Of a DNA stretch of 44,243 bases, positions 21,401 through 36,400 are shown in pieces. The stretch is from Euglena gracilis (lineage: Eukaryota > Euglenozoa > Euglenophyceae > Euglenales > Euglenaceae). The position numbers and the translations under genes are program-made. The stretch spans positions 1 to 44,243 of the forward strand of contig CAAHFI011294439.1 in NCBI GenBank assembly GCA_900893395.1. Direction: 5' to 3'. Below the pieces are notes generated by a model that worked only from the letters and a program-made list of their open reading frames with translations, was not told the DNA's origin and did no database searches. Every line of letters starts with the position of its first letter. The stretch's first letter is position 1.

Positions 21401-24400
21401 CCAAAGCCAAGGCACCTTTGGGTTTCCAGTTTGTCGTGGTCTAATGGTAAGAAAAACATGCAGCGGGAATGTTGGTTGCAAGATACGAGCACATTTAGAT
21501 GGGTGCATTCGACCATTTCGGTGGACATGTGCCAGGACTGCCCAGGTCACGGTGTCCAAAGGGTCCAAAGTAGGCCTAATTCCGAGTAACCGAATGGGGG
21601 TTCAAGGAGGCCCCCAAAGCCAAGGCACCTTTGGGTTTCCAGTTTGTCGTGGTCTAATGGTAAGAAAAACATGCAGCGGGAATGTTGGTTGCAAGATACG
21701 AGCACATTTAGATGGGTGCATTCGACCATTTCGGTGGACATGTGCCAGGACTGCCCAGGTCACGGTGTCCAAAGGGTCCAAAGTAGGCCTAATTCCGAGT
21801 AACCGAATGGGGGTTCAAGGAGGCCCCCAAAGCCAAGGCACCTTTGGGTTTCCAGTTTGTCGTGGTCTAATGGTAAGAAAAACATGCAGCGGGAATGTTG
21901 GTTGCAAGATACGAGCACATTTAGATGGGTGCATTCGACCATTTCGGTGGACATGTGCCAGGACTGCCCAGGTCACGGTGTCCAAAGGGTCCAAAGTAGG
22001 CCTAATTCCGAGTAACCGAATGGGGGTTCAAGGAGGCCCCCAAAGCCAAGGCACCTTTGGGTTTCCAGTTTGTCGTGGTCTAATGGTAAGAAAAACATGC
22101 AGCGGGAATGTTGGTTGCAAGATACGAGCACATTTAGATGGGTGCATTCGACCATTTCGGTGGACATGTGCCAGGACTGCCCAGGTCACGGTGTCCAAAG
22201 GGTCCAAAGTAGGCCTAATTCCGAGTAACCGAATGGGGGTTCAAGGAGGCCCCCAAAGCCAAGGCACCTTTGGGTTTCCAGTTTGTCGTGGTCTAATGGT
22301 AAGAAAAACATGCAGCGGGAATGTTGGTTGCAAGATACGAGCACATTTAGATGGGTGCATTCGACCATTTCGGTGGACATGTGCCAGGACTGCCCAGGTC
22401 ACGGTGTCCAAAGGGTCCAAAGTAGGCCTAATTCCGAGTAACCGAATGGGGGTTCAAGGAGGCCCCCAAAGCCAAGGCACCTTTGGGTTTCCAGTTTGTC
22501 GTGGTCTAATGGTAAGAAAAACATGCAGCGGGAATGTTGGTTGCAAGATACGAGCACATTTAGATGGGTGCATTCGACCATTTCGGTGGACATGTGCCAG
22601 GACTGCCCAGGTCACGGTGTCCAAAGGGTCCAAAGTAGGCCTAATTCCGAGTAACCGAATGGGGGTTCAAGGAGGCCCCCAAAGCCAAGGCACCTTTGGG
22701 TTTCCAGTTTGTCGTGGTCTAATGGTAAGAAAAACATGCAGCGGGAATGTTGGTTGCAAGATACGAGCACATTTAGATGGGTGCATTCGACCATTTCGGT
22801 GGACATGTGCCAGGACTGCCCAGGTCACGGTGTCCAAAGGGTCCAAAGTAGGCCTAATTCCGAGTAACCGAATGGGGGTTCAAGGAGGCCCCCAAAGCCA
22901 AGGCACCTTTGGGTTTCCAGTTTGTCGTGGTCTAATGGTAAGAAAAACATGCAGCGGGAATGTTGGTTGCAAGATACGAGCACATTTAGATGGGTGCATT
23001 CGACCATTTCGGTGGACATGTGCCAGGACTGCCCAGGTCACGGTGTCCAAAGGGTCCAAAGTAGGCCTAATTCCGAGTAACCGAATGGGGGTTCAAGGAG
23101 GCCCCCAAAGCCAAGGCACCTTTGGGTTTCCAGTTTGTCGTGGTCTAATGGTAAGAAAAACATGCAGCGGGAATGTTGGTTGCAAGATACGAGCACATTT
23201 AGATGGGTGCATTCGACCATTTCGGTGGACATGTGCCAGGACTGCCCAGGTCACGGTGTCCAAAGGGTCCAAAGTAGGCCTAATTCCGAGTAACCGAATG
23301 GGGGTTCAAGGAGGCCCCCAAAGCCAAGGCACCTTTGGGTTTCCAGTTTGTCGTGGTCTAATGGTAAGAAAAACATGCAGCGGGAATGTTGGTTGCAAGA
23401 TACGAGCACATTTAGATGGGTGCATTCGACCATTTCGGTGGACATGTGCCAGGACTGCCCAGGTCACGGTGTCCAAAGGGTCCAAAGTAGGCCTAATTCC
23501 GAGTAACCGAATGGGGGTTCAAGGAGGCCCCCAAAGCCAAGGCACCTTTGGGTTTCCAGTTTGTCGTGGTCTAATGGTAAGAAAAACATGCAGCGGGAAT
23601 GTTGGTTGCAAGATACGAGCACATTTAGATGGGTGCATTCGACCATTTCGGTGGACATGTGCCAGGACTGCCCAGGTCACGGTGTCCAAAGGGTCCAAAG
23701 TAGGCCTAATTCCGAGTAACCGAATGGGGGTTCAAGGAGGCCCCCAAAGCCAAGGCACCTTTGGGTTTCCAGTTTGTCGTGGTCTAATGGTAAGAAAAAC
23801 ATGCAGCGGGAATGTTGGTTGCAAGATACGAGCACATTTAGATGGGTGCATTCGACCATTTCGGTGGACATGTGCCAGGACTGCCCAGGTCACGGTGTCC
23901 AAAGGGTCCAAAGTAGGCCTAATTCCGAGTAACCGAATGGGGGTTCAAGGAGGCCCCCAAAGCCAAGGCACCTTTGGGTTTCCAGTTTGTCGTGGTCTAA
24001 TGGTAAGAAAAACATGCAGCGGGAATGTTGGTTGCAAGATACGAGCACATTTAGATGGGTGCATTCGACCATTTCGGTGGACATGTGCCAGGACTGCCCA
24101 GGTCACGGTGTCCAAAGGGTCCAAAGTAGGCCTAATTCCGAGTAACCGAATGGGGGTTCAAGGAGGCCCCCAAAGCCAAGGCACCTTTGGGTTTCCAGTT
24201 TGTCGTGGTCTAATGGTAAGAAAAACATGCAGCGGGAATGTTGGTTGCAAGATACGAGCACATTTAGATGGGTGCATTCGACCATTTCGGTGGACATGTG
24301 CCAGGACTGCCCAGGTCACGGTGTCCAAAGGGTCCAAAGTAGGCCTAATTCCGAGTAACCGAATGGGGGTTCAAGGAGGCCCCCAAAGCCAAGGCACCTT

Positions 24401-27400
24401 TGGGTTTCCAGTTTGTCGTGGTCTAATGGTAAGAAAAACATGCAGCGGGAATGTTGGTTGCAAGATACGAGCACATTTAGATGGGTGCATTCGACCATTT
24501 CGGTGGACATGTGCCAGGACTGCCCAGGTCACGGTGTCCAAAGGGTCCAAAGTAGGCCTAATTCCGAGTAACCGAATGGGGGTTCAAGGAGGCCCCCAAA
24601 GCCAAGGCACCTTTGGGTTTCCAGTTTGTCGTGGTCTAATGGTAAGAAAAACATGCAGCGGGAATGTTGGTTGCAAGATACGAGCACATTTAGATGGGTG
24701 CATTCGACCATTTCGGTGGACATGTGCCAGGACTGCCCAGGTCACGGTGTCCAAAGGGTCCAAAGTAGGCCTAATTCCGAGTAACCGAATGGGGGTTCAA
24801 GGAGGCCCCCAAAGCCAAGGCACCTTTGGGTTTCCAGTTTGTCGTGGTCTAATGGTAAGAAAAACATGCAGCGGGAATGTTGGTTGCAAGATACGAGCAC
24901 ATTTAGATGGGTGCATTCGACCATTTCGGTGGACATGTGCCAGGACTGCCCAGGTCACGGTGTCCAAAGGGTCCAAAGTAGGCCTAATTCCGAGTAACCG
25001 AATGGGGGTTCAAGGAGGCCCCCAAAGCCAAGGCACCTTTGGGTTTCCAGTTTGTCGTGGTCTAATGGTAAGAAAAACATGCAGCGGGAATGTTGGTTGC
25101 AAGATACGAGCACATTTAGATGGGTGCATTCGACCATTTCGGTGGACATGTGCCAGGACTGCCCAGGTCACGGTGTCCAAAGGGTCCAAAGTAGGCCTAA
25201 TTCCGAGTAACCGAATGGGGGTTCAAGGAGGCCCCCAAAGCCAAGGCACCTTTGGGTTTCCAGTTTGTCGTGGTCTAATGGTAAGAAAAACATGCAGCGG
25301 GAATGTTGGTTGCAAGATACGAGCACATTTAGATGGGTGCATTCGACCATTTCGGTGGACATGTGCCAGGACTGCCCAGGTCACGGTGTCCAAAGGGTCC
25401 AAAGTAGGCCTAATTCCGAGTAACCGAATGGGGGTTCAAGGAGGCCCCCAAAGCCAAGGCACCTTTGGGTTTCCAGTTTGTCGTGGTCTAATGGTAAGAA
25501 AAACATGCAGCGGGAATGTTGGTTGCAAGATACGAGCACATTTAGATGGGTGCATTCGACCATTTCGGTGGACATGTGCCAGGACTGCCCAGGTCACGGT
25601 GTCCAAAGGGTCCAAAGTAGGCCTAATTCCGAGTAACCGAATGGGGGTTCAAGGAGGCCCCCAAAGCCAAGGCACCTTTGGGTTTCCAGTTTGTCGTGGT
25701 CTAATGGTAAGAAAAACATGCAGCGGGAATGTTGGTTGCAAGATACGAGCACATTTAGATGGGTGCATTCGACCATTTCGGTGGACATGTGCCAGGACTG
25801 CCCAGGTCACGGTGTCCAAAGGGTCCAAAGTAGGCCTAATTCCGAGTAACCGAATGGGGGTTCAAGGAGGCCCCCAAAGCCAAGGCACCTTTGGGTTTCC
25901 AGTTTGTCGTGGTCTAATGGTAAGAAAAACATGCAGCGGGAATGTTGGTTGCAAGATACGAGCACATTTAGATGGGTGCATTCGACCATTTCGGTGGACA
26001 TGTGCCAGGACTGCCCAGGTCACGGTGTCCAAAGGGTCCAAAGTAGGCCTAATTCCGAGTAACCGAATGGGGGTTCAAGGAGGCCCCCAAAGCCAAGGCA
26101 CCTTTGGGTTTCCAGTTTGTCGTGGTCTAATGGTAAGAAAAACATGCAGCGGGAATGTTGGTTGCAAGATACGAGCACATTTAGATGGGTGCATTCGACC
26201 ATTTCGGTGGACATGTGCCAGGACTGCCCAGGTCACGGTGTCCAAAGGGTCCAAAGTAGGCCTAATTCCGAGTAACCGAATGGGGGTTCAAGGAGGCCCC
26301 CAAAGCCAAGGCACCTTTGGGTTTCCAGTTTGTCGTGGTCTAATGGTAAGAAAAACATGCAGCGGGAATGTTGGTTGCAAGATACGAGCACATTTAGATG
26401 GGTGCATTCGACCATTTCGGTGGACATGTGCCAGGACTGCCCAGGTCACGGTGTCCAAAGGGTCCAAAGTAGGCCTAATTCCGAGTAACCGAATGGGGGT
26501 TCAAGGAGGCCCCCAAAGCCAAGGCACCTTTGGGTTTCCAGTTTGTCGTGGTCTAATGGTAAGAAAAACATGCAGCGGGAATGTTGGTTGCAAGATACGA
26601 GCACATTTAGATGGGTGCATTCGACCATTTCGGTGGACATGTGCCAGGACTGCCCAGGTCACGGTGTCCAAAGGGTCCAAAGTAGGCCTAATTCCGAGTA
26701 ACCGAATGGGGGTTCAAGGAGGCCCCCAAAGCCAAGGCACCTTTGGGTTTCCAGTTTGTCGTGGTCTAATGGTAAGAAAAACATGCAGCGGGAATGTTGG
26801 TTGCAAGATACGAGCACATTTAGATGGGTGCATTCGACCATTTCGGTGGACATGTGCCAGGACTGCCCAGGTCACGGTGTCCAAAGGGTCCAAAGTAGGC
26901 CTAATTCCGAGTAACCGAATGGGGGTTCAAGGAGGCCCCCAAAGCCAAGGCACCTTTGGGTTTCCAGTTTGTCGTGGTCTAATGGTAAGAAAAACATGCA
27001 GCGGGAATGTTGGTTGCAAGATACGAGCACATTTAGATGGGTGCATTCGACCATTTCGGTGGACATGTGCCAGGACTGCCCAGGTCACGGTGTCCAAAGG
27101 GTCCAAAGTAGGCCTAATTCCGAGTAACCGAATGGGGGTTCAAGGAGGCCCCCAAAGCCAAGGCACCTTTGGGTTTCCAGTTTGTCGTGGTCTAATGGTA
27201 AGAAAAACATGCAGCGGGAATGTTGGTTGCAAGATACGAGCACATTTAGATGGGTGCATTCGACCATTTCGGTGGACATGTGCCAGGACTGCCCAGGTCA
27301 CGGTGTCCAAAGGGTCCAAAGTAGGCCTAATTCCGAGTAACCGAATGGGGGTTCAAGGAGGCCCCCAAAGCCAAGGCACCTTTGGGTTTCCAGTTTGTCG

Positions 27401-30400
27401 TGGTCTAATGGTAAGAAAAACATGCAGCGGGAATGTTGGTTGCAAGATACGAGCACATTTAGATGGGTGCATTCGACCATTTCGGTGGACATGTGCCAGG
27501 ACTGCCCAGGTCACGGTGTCCAAAGGGTCCAAAGTAGGCCTAATTCCGAGTAACCGAATGGGGGTTCAAGGAGGCCCCCAAAGCCAAGGCACCTTTGGGT
27601 TTCCAGTTTGTCGTGGTCTAATGGTAAGAAAAACATGCAGCGGGAATGTTGGTTGCAAGATACGAGCACATTTAGATGGGTGCATTCGACCATTTCGGTG
27701 GACATGTGCCAGGACTGCCCAGGTCACGGTGTCCAAAGGGTCCAAAGTAGGCCTAATTCCGAGTAACCGAATGGGGGTTCAAGGAGGCCCCCAAAGCCAA
27801 GGCACCTTTGGGTTTCCAGTTTGTCGTGGTCTAATGGTAAGAAAAACATGCAGCGGGAATGTTGGTTGCAAGATACGAGCACATTTAGATGGGTGCATTC
27901 GACCATTTCGGTGGACATGTGCCAGGACTGCCCAGGTCACGGTGTCCAAAGGGTCCAAAGTAGGCCTAATTCCGAGTAACCGAATGGGGGTTCAAGGAGG
28001 CCCCCAAAGCCAAGGCACCTTTGGGTTTCCAGTTTGTCGTGGTCTAATGGTAAGAAAAACATGCAGCGGGAATGTTGGTTGCAAGATACGAGCACATTTA
28101 GATGGGTGCATTCGACCATTTCGGTGGACATGTGCCAGGACTGCCCAGGTCACGGTGTCCAAAGGGTCCAAAGTAGGCCTAATTCCGAGTAACCGAATGG
28201 GGGTTCAAGGAGGCCCCCAAAGCCAAGGCACCTTTGGGTTTCCAGTTTGTCGTGGTCTAATGGTAAGAAAAACATGCAGCGGGAATGTTGGTTGCAAGAT
28301 ACGAGCACATTTAGATGGGTGCATTCGACCATTTCGGTGGACATGTGCCAGGACTGCCCAGGTCACGGTGTCCAAAGGGTCCAAAGTAGGCCTAATTCCG
28401 AGTAACCGAATGGGGGTTCAAGGAGGCCCCCAAAGCCAAGGCACCTTTGGGTTTCCAGTTTGTCGTGGTCTAATGGTAAGAAAAACATGCAGCGGGAATG
28501 TTGGTTGCAAGATACGAGCACATTTAGATGGGTGCATTCGACCATTTCGGTGGACATGTGCCAGGACTGCCCAGGTCACGGTGTCCAAAGGGTCCAAAGT
28601 AGGCCTAATTCCGAGTAACCGAATGGGGGTTCAAGGAGGCCCCCAAAGCCAAGGCACCTTTGGGTTTCCAGTTTGTCGTGGTCTAATGGTAAGAAAAACA
28701 TGCAGCGGGAATGTTGGTTGCAAGATACGAGCACATTTAGATGGGTGCATTCGACCATTTCGGTGGACATGTGCCAGGACTGCCCAGGTCACGGTGTCCA
28801 AAGGGTCCAAAGTAGGCCTAATTCCGAGTAACCGAATGGGGGTTCAAGGAGGCCCCCAAAGCCAAGGCACCTTTGGGTTTCCAGTTTGTCGTGGTCTAAT
28901 GGTAAGAAAAACATGCAGCGGGAATGTTGGTTGCAAGATACGAGCACATTTAGATGGGTGCATTCGACCATTTCGGTGGACATGTGCCAGGACTGCCCAG
29001 GTCACGGTGTCCAAAGGGTCCAAAGTAGGCCTAATTCCGAGTAACCGAATGGGGGTTCAAGGAGGCCCCCAAAGCCAAGGCACCTTTGGGTTTCCAGTTT
29101 GTCGTGGTCTAATGGTAAGAAAAACATGCAGCGGGAATGTTGGTTGCAAGATACGAGCACATTTAGATGGGTGCATTCGACCATTTCGGTGGACATGTGC
29201 CAGGACTGCCCAGGTCACGGTGTCCAAAGGGTCCAAAGTAGGCCTAATTCCGAGTAACCGAATGGGGGTTCAAGGAGGCCCCCAAAGCCAAGGCACCTTT
29301 GGGTTTCCAGTTTGTCGTGGTCTAATGGTAAGAAAAACATGCAGCGGGAATGTTGGTTGCAAGATACGAGCACATTTAGATGGGTGCATTCGACCATTTC
29401 GGTGGACATGTGCCAGGACTGCCCAGGTCACGGTGTCCAAAGGGTCCAAAGTAGGCCTAATTCCGAGTAACCGAATGGGGGTTCAAGGAGGCCCCCAAAG
29501 CCAAGGCACCTTTGGGTTTCCAGTTTGTCGTGGTCTAATGGTAAGAAAAACATGCAGCGGGAATGTTGGTTGCAAGATACGAGCACATTTAGATGGGTGC
29601 ATTCGACCATTTCGGTGGACATGTGCCAGGACTGCCCAGGTCACGGTGTCCAAAGGGTCCAAAGTAGGCCTAATTCCGAGTAACCGAATGGGGGTTCAAG
29701 GAGGCCCCCAAAGCCAAGGCACCTTTGGGTTTCCAGTTTGTCGTGGTCTAATGGTAAGAAAAACATGCAGCGGGAATGTTGGTTGCAAGATACGAGCACA
29801 TTTAGATGGGTGCATTCGACCATTTCGGTGGACATGTGCCAGGACTGCCCAGGTCACGGTGTCCAAAGGGTCCAAAGTAGGCCTAATTCCGAGTAACCGA
29901 ATGGGGGTTCAAGGAGGCCCCCAAAGCCAAGGCACCTTTGGGTTTCCAGTTTGTCGTGGTCTAATGGTAAGAAAAACATGCAGCGGGAATGTTGGTTGCA
30001 AGATACGAGCACATTTAGATGGGTGCATTCGACCATTTCGGTGGACATGTGCCAGGACTGCCCAGGTCACGGTGTCCAAAGGGTCCAAAGTAGGCCTAAT
30101 TCCGAGTAACCGAATGGGGGTTCAAGGAGGCCCCCAAAGCCAAGGCACCTTTGGGTTTCCAGTTTGTCGTGGTCTAATGGTAAGAAAAACATGCAGCGGG
30201 AATGTTGGTTGCAAGATACGAGCACATTTAGATGGGTGCATTCGACCATTTCGGTGGACATGTGCCAGGACTGCCCAGGTCACGGTGTCCAAAGGGTCCA
30301 AAGTAGGCCTAATTCCGAGTAACCGAATGGGGGTTCAAGGAGGCCCCCAAAGCCAAGGCACCTTTGGGTTTCCAGTTTGTCGTGGTCTAATGGTAAGAAA

Positions 30401-33400
30401 AACATGCAGCGGGAATGTTGGTTGCAAGATACGAGCACATTTAGATGGGTGCATTCGACCATTTCGGTGGACATGTGCCAGGACTGCCCAGGTCACGGTG
30501 TCCAAAGGGTCCAAAGTAGGCCTAATTCCGAGTAACCGAATGGGGGTTCAAGGAGGCCCCCAAAGCCAAGGCACCTTTGGGTTTCCAGTTTGTCGTGGTC
30601 TAATGGTAAGAAAAACATGCAGCGGGAATGTTGGTTGCAAGATACGAGCACATTTAGATGGGTGCATTCGACCATTTCGGTGGACATGTGCCAGGACTGC
30701 CCAGGTCACGGTGTCCAAAGGGTCCAAAGTAGGCCTAATTCCGAGTAACCGAATGGGGGTTCAAGGAGGCCCCCAAAGCCAAGGCACCTTTGGGTTTCCA
30801 GTTTGTCGTGGTCTAATGGTAAGAAAAACATGCAGCGGGAATGTTGGTTGCAAGATACGAGCACATTTAGATGGGTGCATTCGACCATTTCGGTGGACAT
30901 GTGCCAGGACTGCCCAGGTCACGGTGTCCAAAGGGTCCAAAGTAGGCCTAATTCCGAGTAACCGAATGGGGGTTCAAGGAGGCCCCCAAAGCCAAGGCAC
31001 CTTTGGGTTTCCAGTTTGTCGTGGTCTAATGGTAAGAAAAACATGCAGCGGGAATGTTGGTTGCAAGATACGAGCACATTTAGATGGGTGCATTCGACCA
31101 TTTCGGTGGACATGTGCCAGGACTGCCCAGGTCACGGTGTCCAAAGGGTCCAAAGTAGGCCTAATTCCGAGTAACCGAATGGGGGTTCAAGGAGGCCCCC
31201 AAAGCCAAGGCACCTTTGGGTTTCCAGTTTGTCGTGGTCTAATGGTAAGAAAAACATGCAGCGGGAATGTTGGTTGCAAGATACGAGCACATTTAGATGG
31301 GTGCATTCGACCATTTCGGTGGACATGTGCCAGGACTGCCCAGGTCACGGTGTCCAAAGGGTCCAAAGTAGGCCTAATTCCGAGTAACCGAATGGGGGTT
31401 CAAGGAGGCCCCCAAAGCCAAGGCACCTTTGGGTTTCCAGTTTGTCGTGGTCTAATGGTAAGAAAAACATGCAGCGGGAATGTTGGTTGCAAGATACGAG
31501 CACATTTAGATGGGTGCATTCGACCATTTCGGTGGACATGTGCCAGGACTGCCCAGGTCACGGTGTCCAAAGGGTCCAAAGTAGGCCTAATTCCGAGTAA
31601 CCGAATGGGGGTTCAAGGAGGCCCCCAAAGCCAAGGCACCTTTGGGTTTCCAGTTTGTCGTGGTCTAATGGTAAGAAAAACATGCAGCGGGAATGTTGGT
31701 TGCAAGATACGAGCACATTTAGATGGGTGCATTCGACCATTTCGGTGGACATGTGCCAGGACTGCCCAGGTCACGGTGTCCAAAGGGTCCAAAGTAGGCC
31801 TAATTCCGAGTAACCGAATGGGGGTTCAAGGAGGCCCCCAAAGCCAAGGCACCTTTGGGTTTCCAGTTTGTCGTGGTCTAATGGTAAGAAAAACATGCAG
31901 CGGGAATGTTGGTTGCAAGATACGAGCACATTTAGATGGGTGCATTCGACCATTTCGGTGGACATGTGCCAGGACTGCCCAGGTCACGGTGTCCAAAGGG
32001 TCCAAAGTAGGCCTAATTCCGAGTAACCGAATGGGGGTTCAAGGAGGCCCCCAAAGCCAAGGCACCTTTGGGTTTCCAGTTTGTCGTGGTCTAATGGTAA
32101 GAAAAACATGCAGCGGGAATGTTGGTTGCAAGATACGAGCACATTTAGATGGGTGCATTCGACCATTTCGGTGGACATGTGCCAGGACTGCCCAGGTCAC
32201 GGTGTCCAAAGGGTCCAAAGTAGGCCTAATTCCGAGTAACCGAATGGGGGTTCAAGGAGGCCCCCAAAGCCAAGGCACCTTTGGGTTTCCAGTTTGTCGT
32301 GGTCTAATGGTAAGAAAAACATGCAGCGGGAATGTTGGTTGCAAGATACGAGCACATTTAGATGGGTGCATTCGACCATTTCGGTGGACATGTGCCAGGA
32401 CTGCCCAGGTCACGGTGTCCAAAGGGTCCAAAGTAGGCCTAATTCCGAGTAACCGAATGGGGGTTCAAGGAGGCCCCCAAAGCCAAGGCACCTTTGGGTT
32501 TCCAGTTTGTCGTGGTCTAATGGTAAGAAAAACATGCAGCGGGAATGTTGGTTGCAAGATACGAGCACATTTAGATGGGTGCATTCGACCATTTCGGTGG
32601 ACATGTGCCAGGACTGCCCAGGTCACGGTGTCCAAAGGGTCCAAAGTAGGCCTAATTCCGAGTAACCGAATGGGGGTTCAAGGAGGCCCCCAAAGCCAAG
32701 GCACCTTTGGGTTTCCAGTTTGTCGTGGTCTAATGGTAAGAAAAACATGCAGCGGGAATGTTGGTTGCAAGATACGAGCACATTTAGATGGGTGCATTCG
32801 ACCATTTCGGTGGACATGTGCCAGGACTGCCCAGGTCACGGTGTCCAAAGGGTCCAAAGTAGGCCTAATTCCGAGTAACCGAATGGGGGTTCAAGGAGGC
32901 CCCCAAAGCCAAGGCACCTTTGGGTTTCCAGTTTGTCGTGGTCTAATGGTAAGAAAAACATGCAGCGGGAATGTTGGTTGCAAGATACGAGCACATTTAG
33001 ATGGGTGCATTCGACCATTTCGGTGGACATGTGCCAGGACTGCCCAGGTCACGGTGTCCAAAGGGTCCAAAGTAGGCCTAATTCCGAGTAACCGAATGGG
33101 GGTTCAAGGAGGCCCCCAAAGCCAAGGCACCTTTGGGTTTCCAGTTTGTCGTGGTCTAATGGTAAGAAAAACATGCAGCGGGAATGTTGGTTGCAAGATA
33201 CGAGCACATTTAGATGGGTGCATTCGACCATTTCGGTGGACATGTGCCAGGACTGCCCAGGTCACGGTGTCCAAAGGGTCCAAAGTAGGCCTAATTCCGA
33301 GTAACCGAATGGGGGTTCAAGGAGGCCCCCAAAGCCAAGGCACCTTTGGGTTTCCAGTTTGTCGTGGTCTAATGGTAAGAAAAACATGCAGCGGGAATGT

Positions 33401-36400
33401 TGGTTGCAAGATACGAGCACATTTAGATGGGTGCATTCGACCATTTCGGTGGACATGTGCCAGGACTGCCCAGGTCACGGTGTCCAAAGGGTCCAAAGTA
33501 GGCCTAATTCCGAGTAACCGAATGGGGGTTCAAGGAGGCCCCCAAAGCCAAGGCACCTTTGGGTTTCCAGTTTGTCGTGGTCTAATGGTAAGAAAAACAT
33601 GCAGCGGGAATGTTGGTTGCAAGATACGAGCACATTTAGATGGGTGCATTCGACCATTTCGGTGGACATGTGCCAGGACTGCCCAGGTCACGGTGTCCAA
33701 AGGGTCCAAAGTAGGCCTAATTCCGAGTAACCGAATGGGGGTTCAAGGAGGCCCCCAAAGCCAAGGCACCTTTGGGTTTCCAGTTTGTCGTGGTCTAATG
33801 GTAAGAAAAACATGCAGCGGGAATGTTGGTTGCAAGATACGAGCACATTTAGATGGGTGCATTCGACCATTTCGGTGGACATGTGCCAGGACTGCCCAGG
33901 TCACGGTGTCCAAAGGGTCCAAAGTAGGCCTAATTCCGAGTAACCGAATGGGGGTTCAAGGAGGCCCCCAAAGCCAAGGCACCTTTGGGTTTCCAGTTTG
34001 TCGTGGTCTAATGGTAAGAAAAACATGCAGCGGGAATGTTGGTTGCAAGATACGAGCACATTTAGATGGGTGCATTCGACCATTTCGGTGGACATGTGCC
34101 AGGACTGCCCAGGTCACGGTGTCCAAAGGGTCCAAAGTAGGCCTAATTCCGAGTAACCGAATGGGGGTTCAAGGAGGCCCCCAAAGCCAAGGCACCTTTG
34201 GGTTTCCAGTTTGTCGTGGTCTAATGGTAAGAAAAACATGCAGCGGGAATGTTGGTTGCAAGATACGAGCACATTTAGATGGGTGCATTCGACCATTTCG
34301 GTGGACATGTGCCAGGACTGCCCAGGTCACGGTGTCCAAAGGGTCCAAAGTAGGCCTAATTCCGAGTAACCGAATGGGGGTTCAAGGAGGCCCCCAAAGC
34401 CAAGGCACCTTTGGGTTTCCAGTTTGTCGTGGTCTAATGGTAAGAAAAACATGCAGCGGGAATGTTGGTTGCAAGATACGAGCACATTTAGATGGGTGCA
34501 TTCGACCATTTCGGTGGACATGTGCCAGGACTGCCCAGGTCACGGTGTCCAAAGGGTCCAAAGTAGGCCTAATTCCGAGTAACCGAATGGGGGTTCAAGG
34601 AGGCCCCCAAAGCCAAGGCACCTTTGGGTTTCCAGTTTGTCGTGGTCTAATGGTAAGAAAAACATGCAGCGGGAATGTTGGTTGCAAGATACGAGCACAT
34701 TTAGATGGGTGCATTCGACCATTTCGGTGGACATGTGCCAGGACTGCCCAGGTCACGGTGTCCAAAGGGTCCAAAGTAGGCCTAATTCCGAGTAACCGAA
34801 TGGGGGTTCAAGGAGGCCCCCAAAGCCAAGGCACCTTTGGGTTTCCAGTTTGTCGTGGTCTAATGGTAAGAAAAACATGCAGCGGGAATGTTGGTTGCAA
34901 GATACGAGCACATTTAGATGGGTGCATTCGACCATTTCGGTGGACATGTGCCAGGACTGCCCAGGTCACGGTGTCCAAAGGGTCCAAAGTAGGCCTAATT
35001 CCGAGTAACCGAATGGGGGTTCAAGGAGGCCCCCAAAGCCAAGGCACCTTTGGGTTTCCAGTTTGTCGTGGTCTAATGGTAAGAAAAACATGCAGCGGGA
35101 ATGTTGGTTGCAAGATACGAGCACATTTAGATGGGTGCATTCGACCATTTCGGTGGACATGTGCCAGGACTGCCCAGGTCACGGTGTCCAAAGGGTCCAA
35201 AGTAGGCCTAATTCCGAGTAACCGAATGGGGGTTCAAGGAGGCCCCCAAAGCCAAGGCACCTTTGGGTTTCCAGTTTGTCGTGGTCTAATGGTAAGAAAA
35301 ACATGCAGCGGGAATGTTGGTTGCAAGATACGAGCACATTTAGATGGGTGCATTCGACCATTTCGGTGGACATGTGCCAGGACTGCCCAGGTCACGGTGT
35401 CCAAAGGGTCCAAAGTAGGCCTAATTCCGAGTAACCGAATGGGGGTTCAAGGAGGCCCCCAAAGCCAAGGCACCTTTGGGTTTCCAGTTTGTCGTGGTCT
35501 AATGGTAAGAAAAACATGCAGCGGGAATGTTGGTTGCAAGATACGAGCACATTTAGATGGGTGCATTCGACCATTTCGGTGGACATGTGCCAGGACTGCC
35601 CAGGTCACGGTGTCCAAAGGGTCCAAAGTAGGCCTAATTCCGAGTAACCGAATGGGGGTTCAAGGAGGCCCCCAAAGCCAAGGCACCTTTGGGTTTCCAG
35701 TTTGTCGTGGTCTAATGGTAAGAAAAACATGCAGCGGGAATGTTGGTTGCAAGATACGAGCACATTTAGATGGGTGCATTCGACCATTTCGGTGGACATG
35801 TGCCAGGACTGCCCAGGTCACGGTGTCCAAAGGGTCCAAAGTAGGCCTAATTCCGAGTAACCGAATGGGGGTTCAAGGAGGCCCCCAAAGCCAAGGCACC
35901 TTTGGGTTTCCAGTTTGTCGTGGTCTAATGGTAAGAAAAACATGCAGCGGGAATGTTGGTTGCAAGATACGAGCACATTTAGATGGGTGCATTCGACCAT
36001 TTCGGTGGACATGTGCCAGGACTGCCCAGGTCACGGTGTCCAAAGGGTCCAAAGTAGGCCTAATTCCGAGTAACCGAATGGGGGTTCAAGGAGGCCCCCA
36101 AAGCCAAGGCACCTTTGGGTTTCCAGTTTGTCGTGGTCTAATGGTAAGAAAAACATGCAGCGGGAATGTTGGTTGCAAGATACGAGCACATTTAGATGGG
36201 TGCATTCGACCATTTCGGTGGACATGTGCCAGGACTGCCCAGGTCACGGTGTCCAAAGGGTCCAAAGTAGGCCTAATTCCGAGTAACCGAATGGGGGTTC
36301 AAGGAGGCCCCCAAAGCCAAGGCACCTTTGGGTTTCCAGTTTGTCGTGGTCTAATGGTAAGAAAAACATGCAGCGGGAATGTTGGTTGCAAGATACGAGC